DNA of 18,877 bases. Source: Candidatus Poseidoniaceae archaeon. GTDB taxonomy: Archaea; Thermoplasmatota; Poseidoniia; Poseidoniales; Poseidoniaceae. Where the stretch lies: NCBI GenBank assembly GCA_022451765.1, contig JAKUNY010000018.1, positions 1-18,877 of the forward strand, written 5' to 3'. Made by a program: the position numbers and the translations under genes. Positions 13,616 to 18,877 of the stretch are shown here, in pieces (positions within the stretch are counted from its first letter, which is position 1; each line of letters begins with the position of its first letter). The notes beneath the pieces are model-generated. The model saw only the letters and a program-made list of their open reading frames with translations, was not told the DNA's origin and ran no database searches.

Positions 13616-14713
13616 ATGCCAGAACGTATTCCATTAGCTCGGCCATCGTGGACGGACGAAATGCGCAAGGCTGCGGTCAGCACGCTGGATTCAGGACGTT
13701 GGGTCAAAGGTCCACAAGGTCGTGCATTTGCTCAGGAGTTTGCGGAGTATTGTGGTGTTGAGTTTGCTTCCCCATGCAACAGTGGATCTGGCGCACTTAT
13801 CGCTGCACTCCGACTCCTTGGGATTGGGCCAGGAGACGAAGTGATTGTTCCCTCGTTTACCTTCATAGCAACGGCAACCTCCGTTTCCATGACCGGAGCA
13901 ATACCAGTTTTCGCTGAAGTTGAGCCTGATTATTGGTGCCTCGATGTTGAGGATGTGAAAAAGCGCATCACTCCAAGGACAAGGGGCATCATAGGCGTCC
14001 ATTTGTTCGGACAGTGCTATGGGACTGACCTAATCGATTTGTGCAGAGAACACAATCTTGCGTTGATCGAAGATGCTGCCCAAGCCCACGGGGCCTCTAT
14101 TGTTTACAATGGAGTCGCAACCATGGCAGGCGCCCTTGGGACCATTTCCTGCTTCTCATTTTTCCCATCAAAGAATGTTGCCGTTGGTGGCGAGGGGGGT
14201 ATGATCACATCGGTTGATAGTGAGATTGGAGCTCGAATCAAAGCCATTGTTGATCACGGAAGAGATGGTTCGCTTCAATCGCAAGAGGTTGGAACCAACA
14301 TGCGGATGTCAGAGGTCTTTGCCGCCATTGGCCGTGTGCAATTGAAGCACCTTGACGACTGGCTCGATGCTCGCCGGTCAAACGCTGCAACATTGAGCAG
14401 CGTGATTGCTACAAATCCAAAATTGGAAGCCCCTCAAGTCCGTCCGGATTCTGGACACGCATGGCACCAATACTGCGTACAAGCAGATAACATTGAATCC
14501 TTCATACAACACATGTCTCACCATGACATCGATGCACGTCAAATCTATCCTGTTCCTTGCCACCAACATGCAGTTTACAATGAACATCGACAAGCAGGCG
14601 GTGAATTCCCAATTACATCTCGTCTTTCTAAACAGCTCGTCTCAATACCAGTCCATCACGGACTTACTGAGGTTGAGTTAGATCGAATTGTTAAGGCACT
14701 CATCAGCTATTGA
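13616..14713 (+). CDS. DegT/DnrJ/EryC1/StrS-family sugar aminotransferase
   Basis: This 365-residue PLP enzyme adds an amino group to a keto sugar, usually nucleotide-linked, for glycan or secondary-metabolite synthesis. Key motifs are IPLARPSW (5-12), the CNSGSGALIAALRLLGIGPGDEVIVPS stretch (54-80) that binds the PLP phosphate, VHLFGQC (128-134), IEDAAQAHGA (151-160) with the PLP-ring Asp153, and FSFFPSKNVAVGGEGG with the Schiff-base Lys186. HAWHQYCVQ and PVPCHQ near the C-terminus belong to the family's sugar-binding part. Length is normal. ATG 13616 was chosen since upstream codons in the frame overlap the divergent HerA-like gene; no Shine-Dalgarno is seen, so a leaderless transcript is likely. 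Its last 7 bases overlap the tail of the CYTH gene. The oxidoreductase 0.7 kb downstream is a natural partner. Confidence 0.93.
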   Translation: MPERIPLARPSWTDEMRKAAVSTLDSGRWVKGPQGRAFAQEFAEYCGVEFASPCNSGSGALIAALRLLGIGPGDEVIVPSFTFIATATSVSMTGAIPVFAEVEPDYWCLDVEDVKKRITPRTRGIIGVHLFGQCYGTDLIDLCREHNLALIEDAAQAHGASIVYNGVATMAGALGTISCFSFFPSKNVAVGGEGGMITSVDSEIGARIKAIVDHGRDGSLQSQEVGTNMRMSEVFAAIGRVQLKHLDDWLDARRSNAATLSSVIATNPKLEAPQVRPDSGHAWHQYCVQADNIESFIQHMSHHDIDARQIYPVPCHQHAVYNEHRQAGGEFPITSRLSKQLVSIPVHHGLTEVELDRIVKALISY

Positions 14714-15285
14714 CGAGTGAGCATCCGAGCAAAGGAAGCATTTGACCAACCTCGTAAGTAGGTCAATTCCATTCCTGCCCATGGTGGAATTTCAACCGTG
14801 TCGTCCTCGTCTTCGAGCTCGACTTCAGCAATGATAAGCCCAGCAAGATTGTTTTCAAACTCATCAATTTCCCAAACATATCCATCGGAATTTGTCCAGA
14901 TATAGCGCTTTTTTTCAACGAAGGGGTGCAGCGAGTCATCGACGACGGATGCTGCAATGTTGCGTTCAATCCCCCATTCGAATTCTGTCGCAGCAGCACC
15001 CTTCCTCGATCCTTTTAATGTCAGAATATACGATGAATTTGATTTACGGATTCGGACCGTCCAGTCTGGTTCTTGAAGCAACAAATTACACACTTCAACC
15101 GATAGCCCAGATACCAATTGCTTGCCGCTGTACATCACAGCGCCATCCTCAGTGGATACGTTGAATTCTCTATGGTCGAGGTACCACTGTTTAATTTCAA
15201 TGCATTTCGTTGATTCATGGACCCACGGTCGCTCGAATCGCCCATCAACGAGAAAGCGCCGTTCGATTTCGACATTTTCTGGCAT
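14707..15285 (-). CDS. CYTH-domain protein (triphosphate-binding tunnel fold)
   Basis: This 192-residue single-domain protein of the CYTH superfamily includes inorganic triphosphatases, thiamine triphosphatases and class IV adenylate cyclases, all acting on triphosphate substrates with Mg2+ in a beta-barrel tunnel. The signature EIERRF (6-11) gives the metal-binding Glu pair. WTVRIRKS (75-82), LTLKG (88-92), EFEW (101-104), KKRYIW (125-130), WEIDEF (138-143) and AEVELED (153-159) supply the alternating basic and acidic tunnel residues. The set looks complete, so it should be active; a triphosphatase is more likely than a cyclase for such a short stand-alone archaeal form, but this is inference. 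ATG 15285 is fixed by minus-strand AAGGAGG (15296-15290) four bases upstream. It overlaps the DegT gene by 7 bases tail to tail, and is divergent from the oxidoreductase. Confidence 0.9.
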   Translation of the reverse strand: MPENVEIERRFLVDGRFERPWVHESTKCIEIKQWYLDHREFNVSTEDGAVMYSGKQLVSGLSVEVCNLLLQEPDWTVRIRKSNSSYILTLKGSRKGAAATEFEWGIERNIAASVVDDSLHPFVEKKRYIWTNSDGYVWEIDEFENNLAGLIIAEVELEDEDDTVEIPPWAGMELTYLRGWSNASFARMLTRQ

Positions 15286-15289
15286 AGCC

Positions 15290-15296
15290 CCTCCTT
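15290..15296 (-). promoter_or_regulatory. Strong Shine-Dalgarno deciding the CYTH start
   Basis: Minus-strand AAGGAGG lies four bases before ATG 15285. It rules against the in-frame ATG at 15306, which would add seven residues. An inverted repeat AATCCT-GTCCA-AGGATT (15312-15328) lies further upstream in the divergent gap and could be an operator. Confidence 0.6.
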
Positions 15297-15400
15297 CGGG
15301 GTACATTACATAATCCTGTCCAAGGATTCAGAATGGCCCTCGTAAAAACCAGATAAGGTGCGAGCCCAAACCTCAATTGCCGAATGACCCGCCTTTAGGC

Positions 15401-16342
15401 ATGATGCGGCGAGTAGGCGTAGTTGGTTGCGGCCGGTGGGGGTCGCGACACCTTCTTGCTCTGCAGAATCTAACGGAGCAAGCAGACATTGAATGCATTG
15501 TCGTATGCGACATCGATTCCAGCGCACTCAAGCGGATTCAGAAAGATTCCGTCATTCTACACGACAATCCTGCGACACTTGCCGGGAAATTTGATCTTGA
15601 TTCTGTCATCATAGCGACACCAAATGAAACACATTATGAACTCGGGAATTTGTTTTTGAGACAGGGTGTTGACGTCTTTCTGGAAAAGCCACTAGCCACA
15701 ACGTTTGACAATGCTTCATCCCTTGTCTCTACCTCAGTCCAAGAGGGGAAGGTGCTCAAAAGCGGGTTTTTGTTGAGGTTCCACCCGTGCATCATGGAAG
15801 CGAGAAAACAAATTCGCACAGGGAGAATCGGTTCCATACAATCCATCCGATATTGCAAGAAATCTCGACGAGAGGGCGATGCTTCATCTCACGTACTCGA
15901 TGCTCTGGCTATCCATGGTATCGACTTGGCAGAGTTTCTTCTCGATGGTCAAACCCCGCTACGAATTTCAGAAATTCTTGGTTCTCGTACATCATGCGAA
16001 TTAACGTTGGAATATCCAAATCAAGTGGAGATCCAAATCGAGGCCGGTTGGGATTCAAGTTTGGAGGTCGCTGAATTAGAGGTAGTTGGCAAAAACGGCC
16101 GGATTTTGGTTCATTTACAACACCATGAGTACTACAAAATATTCAATGGAACGGCATCCGAGGAGTACGTTGAATGCAAATATTCTCCCCTTGAGGCTGT
16201 GCTTCTTGATTTCCTGACAGCTGATTCACCATCGCTTGCTGCGTCGACTGGCTCAATTCTTCGAACCATCAAATGCGTTGAGCAGGCCCGCTTGCAGTTA
16301 TCATTGCAGGGACGTTCAAAGACACGAGAATTGAAGAGATGA
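15401..16342 (+). CDS. Gfo/Idh/MocA-family NAD(P)-dependent oxidoreductase
   Basis: This 313-residue protein has an N-terminal Rossmann domain with the dinucleotide loop VGVVGCGRWGSRH (5-17), an acidic end of strand 2 (VVCDIDSS) that favours NAD, and IATPNETHYE (71-80). The family motif EKPLA (95-99) holds the catalytic Lys96. The C-terminal alpha/beta domain contains ALAIHGIDLAEFLL (168-181), with His172 and Asp175 at the usual substrate site. The family oxidises or reduces sugars at a ring carbon; with the DegT aminotransferase nearby, oxidation of a nucleotide sugar before amination is the likely role. ATG 15401 was chosen over TTG 15377 (eight residues longer) and ATG 15404; no good Shine-Dalgarno helps. 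Its stop overlaps the next start by four bases (ATGA), so the two are cotranscribed. Confidence 0.92.
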   Translation: MMRRVGVVGCGRWGSRHLLALQNLTEQADIECIVVCDIDSSALKRIQKDSVILHDNPATLAGKFDLDSVIIATPNETHYELGNLFLRQGVDVFLEKPLATTFDNASSLVSTSVQEGKVLKSGFLLRFHPCIMEARKQIRTGRIGSIQSIRYCKKSRREGDASSHVLDALAIHGIDLAEFLLDGQTPLRISEILGSRTSCELTLEYPNQVEIQIEAGWDSSLEVAELEVVGKNGRILVHLQHHEYYKIFNGTASEEYVECKYSPLEAVLLDFLTADSPSLAASTGSILRTIKCVEQARLQLSLQGRSKTRELKR

Positions 16343-16716
16343 AGCCGACTGGGTCAATCATGAGCCCCGAACGTGTCATGCTATGGCTTCTTGCCGGCGT
16401 CACCGTTGCGTCCCTTGCAACATGGCTAATACAAGATTCAGTCTTTGATGCTGCAGTGACGTTTTCCATCTTGTCATGCATTGTTGCAGCGATTTGGGGG
16501 GCCAGTCACTACGAAAAAGCCATTCAGTTGAGTGGGATTAAGGGCGGTGGAATTCTAAACATATTGGCATTTGTGGCCGTGACAGCAGGACTAACCTACT
16601 GGTGCATTTATTTCTACGATTTTCCACTGATTGGGTCAATCATCGGAAGCATTGGTACGAATGCCTACATTTGGTGGACGTTTGGAATGCTCGAACCGGG
16701 TAGGACGCCCTCATAA
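16339..16716 (+). CDS. Small membrane protein, about four TM segments, unknown function
   Basis: I do not recognise this 125-residue protein. It has hydrophobic segments at about 12-31, 35-53, 70-90 and 94-112, short loops, and a brief polar C-terminus (LEPGRTPS). No catalytic motif is visible. The ATGA overlap with the oxidoreductase stop (16339-16342) implies translational coupling, so it probably works with that enzyme, for example as a membrane partner in glycan assembly, although that is only context. An in-frame ATG at 16360 is an alternative start. The ATPase gene follows 41 bases later on the same strand. Confidence 0.7.
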   Translation: MKPTGSIMSPERVMLWLLAGVTVASLATWLIQDSVFDAAVTFSILSCIVAAIWGASHYEKAIQLSGIKGGGILNILAFVAVTAGLTYWCIYFYDFPLIGSIIGSIGTNAYIWWTFGMLEPGRTPS

Positions 16717-16757
16717 GTGGGCGAAGTGTCAAATGCCTCCGCCCTGACATCTGCTTG

Positions 16758-18101
16758 ATGGCAAAGCATGGTGAGCACCCTGACCTCCCTTCCGAACTGG
16801 AAGAATTGCTCGAGGCAGATGTCCATACGATCTTTCTGAAGGCCGATTGCCCCCCACGAGTAAAACGTGGAACCATCGGTAATCTCAACCTGATTGAACT
16901 TGAAACGGATCGTGACGGGTGGGACAATCTACGATTGGAATCCTTGCAGGAATCCCTGCAGACAGTTGTTGAAGACAATCAACATCGAAGTGACTGTTTT
17001 TTGGAAATTGACCGAAAAGGATGCCAAGTTCTTCAATTGGGAGACCTAAGGATTACGTGTGCAAGTCCGCCATTTTCTGATGCTCGGGAAATTACCGTTG
17101 TTCGACCGGTTGCAAAACTATCGCTGAGCGATTACAACCTCGATCCAAAAATCGTTGAACGTTTATCCAATCACCATCGAGGTGTTTTCATTTGTGGACG
17201 GCCCGGTTCGGGGAAAACGACCTTGGCACAAGCGATCGCAGAATATCTTGACGATGACATTGGAGCAATGGTCAAGACAATGGAGGCACCGAGAGATTTG
17301 CAACTCGCTGACCGAATTACACAGTATGCCCCTCTAGAGGGAGATTTGGAAAAAACAGCGGAAATCATTTTCCTAGTCCGACCAGATTTTGTAATCTTCG
17401 ACGAGGTGCGACGCGCCCGTGATTTCGAGATTTTCGCAGACGTGCGGCTTGCTGGTGTAGGTCTGCTTGGTGTTACGCACGCAAATTCCGCTCTAGAGGC
17501 CATTCAACGATTGATTGGAAAGGTTGAGTTGGGTTTGGTTTCTCAGGTTCTTGACACCGTTCTCCACGTTGAAGCAGGGCAAATACAGCAAGTGCTTGAA
17601 TTGAGAATGACTGTGAAGCCGCCCTCTGGAATGCAAGAAGAACTTGCGCGCCCAGTCATCGAAGTTGTCGAATTTCCAACTGGGAAGGTTACACACGAAA
17701 TGTTCGCTTTCGGCTCTGAACTTGCTGTCGTTCCAGTTACCGAAGCGGGGCAAAAAAGGCCCATTCAGGAGCTCGCACAGAAACAGCTTATTCACACCAT
17801 TCGGCAATGGGCTGGTGTTCATGTCCGGGTGCAGTTTACAAGCGATTCAGCGGCAACGGTCTATGCTCCAAGCAACATGATTTCGACATTGGTTGGTCGA
17901 GGAGGAGACAACGTTCGGGCCCTCCAAGATCAACTCGGTGGGTTACGCCTTACCATTGAATCGCTTGATAATTTGCCTGATTCAGATGATGTGTCAGAAC
18001 ATTCAATTTGGAGTGATGATCAGGACCGTCGCGCGTACCAAAGCCGCGCCTATGAGCAGCATGGCCGGTCGAAAAAGACACGTAAAGGTCGTCGCCGTTG
18101 A
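16758..18101 (+). CDS. Archaeal PilT-type ATPase with KH domain, lacking the PIN domain
   Basis: This 447-residue protein matches the archaeal PilT/VapC-type ATPases, which normally read PIN domain, ATPase, KH domain. Here it starts just before the ATPase. DVHTIFLKADCPPRVKRGTIG (21-41) corresponds to the segment that follows PIN in the family, then comes FLEIDRKGCQVLQLGDLRIT (81-100). Walker A is GRPGSGKTT (147-155), the Asp-rich EAPRDLQLADRITQY follows (176-190), Walker B is FVIFDEVRR (211-219) and the His box is GVTHAN (238-243). Residues about 365-402 form a KH-like RNA-binding fold with the GRGGDNVRAL loop. The tail is basic (GRSKKTRKGRRR). An RNA-linked ATPase is likely; the cellular role of the family is not settled. 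ATG 16758 was taken; TTG 16755 is one codon earlier. No Shine-Dalgarno is seen. Confidence 0.9.
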   Translation: MAKHGEHPDLPSELEELLEADVHTIFLKADCPPRVKRGTIGNLNLIELETDRDGWDNLRLESLQESLQTVVEDNQHRSDCFLEIDRKGCQVLQLGDLRITCASPPFSDAREITVVRPVAKLSLSDYNLDPKIVERLSNHHRGVFICGRPGSGKTTLAQAIAEYLDDDIGAMVKTMEAPRDLQLADRITQYAPLEGDLEKTAEIIFLVRPDFVIFDEVRRARDFEIFADVRLAGVGLLGVTHANSALEAIQRLIGKVELGLVSQVLDTVLHVEAGQIQQVLELRMTVKPPSGMQEELARPVIEVVEFPTGKVTHEMFAFGSELAVVPVTEAGQKRPIQELAQKQLIHTIRQWAGVHVRVQFTSDSAATVYAPSNMISTLVGRGGDNVRALQDQLGGLRLTIESLDNLPDSDDVSEHSIWSDDQDRRAYQSRAYEQHGRSKKTRKGRRR

Positions 18102-18139
18102 GAAGGAGACTTCTTGAAGAACGGTCACGCCCCGCAAAC

Positions 18140-18877
18140 ATGGCGCAACAAGACGATGGCTCTGGCCGTGCGCCTGTTGTAATTGTTCGACCAACGACCT
18201 CAGTGACAAGCGGCGTGGCTGTTACGAAGAAATTGGTTGGCGCTGCTGTCGCATTTGGAGATATTCTTCGTCGTACATTTGGCCCGAACGGTCTCGACAA
18301 GATGATGTACAAAACCAACGGTGAGAATGCAATCACAAACGACGGCGCGAAAATTGTTGCCGATTTGCTCGTCAAGCATCCTGCTGCAAAAGCATTCGTA
18401 CAACTCGCAGAATCCCAAGAAAACGCTTGCGGAGATGGCGTCACGGGTTGTCTCTTGTTTGCGAGTGAATTGATGAAAGAAGCAGGTCGATTGCTGGAGC
18501 GTGGAGTCCACCCACTCGTTCTCGTCGAAGCATACCAAGAGGCAATTGACCAAACACTTACTCTCTTAGATGAGCATTCACTAACCGATTTGAGTCAAGA
18601 TTCCTTGCGATCGGTCGCAAAAACAGCGATGGTTGGAAAGGCAGCGGAATCGGGCGGGGACGACCTCGCTCGCCTTCTTGTCGAGTGTATGACTACCATC
18701 CAAACAAGTGGGAAGCCTGTCCGGGCAGAGAATGTTCGGATGACCAAGCGTGGGCATGGTTCACTGAAAGAAACCCGATTGGTAAAGGGGGTTATCGTCG
18801 ACAAGAAGTTTGATTCCGAAAGGACACCAAAAATCACTCAACCTTGCAAGGTACTTGCTCTCACGTGCCCGCTGACG
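18140..18877 (+). CDS. Divergent thermosome (group II chaperonin) subunit, C-terminus outside window
   Basis: The first 246 residues of an ATP-driven archaeal folding chamber subunit are visible; the gene runs off the right edge. The equatorial domain is clear: TFGPNGLDKMM (the family's TLGPKGMDKML), ITNDGAKIV with Asn67-Asp68-Gly69 of the nucleotide site, KHPAAK, then GDGVTGCLL at 98-106. This last motif is GDGTTT/S in ordinary thermosomes, so the first Thr, a phosphate contact, is Val101 here and the third is Gly103. TAMVGKAAE replaces the usual TSLTGKGAE. The apical domain begins near RMTKRGHGSLKETRLVKGVIVDKK. The many changes at conserved places suggest a specialised paralog. ATG 18140 lacks a Shine-Dalgarno; the gene starts 38 bases after the ATPase stop. 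Whether a standard thermosome gene exists elsewhere cannot be told. Confidence 0.92.
   Translation, partial: MAQQDDGSGRAPVVIVRPTTSVTSGVAVTKKLVGAAVAFGDILRRTFGPNGLDKMMYKTNGENAITNDGAKIVADLLVKHPAAKAFVQLAESQENACGDGVTGCLLFASELMKEAGRLLERGVHPLVLVEAYQEAIDQTLTLLDEHSLTDLSQDSLRSVAKTAMVGKAAESGGDDLARLLVECMTTIQTSGKPVRAENVRMTKRGHGSLKETRLVKGVIVDKKFDSERTPKITQPCKVLALTCPLT

Noticed and set aside
15312..15328. Inverted repeat AATCCT-GTCCA-AGGATT between the CYTH and oxidoreductase genes as a firm operator
   Set aside because: Six-base arms in a 115-base gap can occur by chance and there is no second copy in the window; mentioned only beside the CYTH ribosome binding site.
16339..16757. Upstream region as the missing PIN domain of the PilT-type ATPase in another frame
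   Set aside because: The gene here is a hydrophobic four-TM protein coupled to the oxidoreductase, and no PIN-like Asp-containing motif is seen in the other plus-strand frames.
18114..18182. A tiny 22-codon frame starting TTG, six bases after AAGGAG, between the ATPase and the chaperonin
   Set aside because: It overlaps the chaperonin start in another frame, uses TTG and has no recognisable product; chance is the simplest explanation, though a short leader peptide is imaginable.
1..18877. Defence island, prophage or insertion sequence
   Set aside because: No transposase, integrase, restriction, toxin-antitoxin, Cas or phage structural protein is visible, and no terminal inverted repeats flank any gene block. 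The HerA-like ATPase alone, without a nuclease partner, is not enough to call a defence system.

Overview
The window most likely comes from a planktonic marine archaeon of the Marine Group II / Poseidoniales type. This is inferred from gene content, with no rRNA or marker tree. The archaeal signals are a thermosome-family chaperonin, a HerA-like ATPase, an archaeal PilT-type ATPase with a KH domain, a C-terminal PGF-CTERM-like sorting tail on a copper protein, and TATA-type promoters about 25-29 bases upstream of tRNAs and of an Lrp-type regulator. No phage, insertion sequence, integrase or CRISPR array was found. The gene content reads as chromosomal core plus exported and accessory genes.

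Layout. 1-593 (minus) is the N-terminal part of an exported protein with calcium-binding thrombospondin type 3 repeats and a Gly-Gln repeat. 594-924 is a gene-free stretch full of hairpins, including two related copies. 925-2234 (minus) holds an unknown protein and a GNAT acetyltransferase. 2315-2390 is tRNA-Cys(GCA), followed by a class I/II aminotransferase to 3610. 3633-7006 (minus) carries a membrane-anchored sugar/sorbosone dehydrogenase-like propeller, a fasciclin-cupredoxin fusion protein and enolase. 7189-7611 is a divergent Lrp/AsnC regulator. 7627-9219 (minus) is an M28 zinc peptidase lipoprotein, divergent from a dimethylargininase-family hydrolase (9293-10129). 10234-10320 is tRNA-Leu(GAG), then a 7-TM protein to 11114. 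11144-13585 (minus) is a HerA-like ATPase fused to a membrane domain. 13616-16716 holds a DegT-type sugar aminotransferase, a CYTH protein (minus), a Gfo/Idh/MocA oxidoreductase and a small membrane protein. 16758-18101 is a PilT-type ATPase without its usual PIN domain, and 18140-18877 is the start of a divergent thermosome subunit.

How it fits together. Several products face the outside: the TSP3 protein, the propeller protein, the copper protein and the M28 lipoprotein. This suits a heterotroph that degrades protein and polymers and anchors redox proteins at its surface. The DegT aminotransferase and Gfo/Idh/MocA oxidoreductase are a usual pair in making amino or modified nucleotide sugars for glycans. 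The rest is housekeeping: glycolysis, amino-acid metabolism, tRNAs and protein folding.

Regulation visible in the sequence includes a TTGAWATAC-like TATA element shared by both tRNA promoters and the Lrp gene, clear Shine-Dalgarno sequences before some genes and none before others, and several inverted repeats in intergenic gaps. Short inverted repeats arise often by chance, so those calls carry low confidence.
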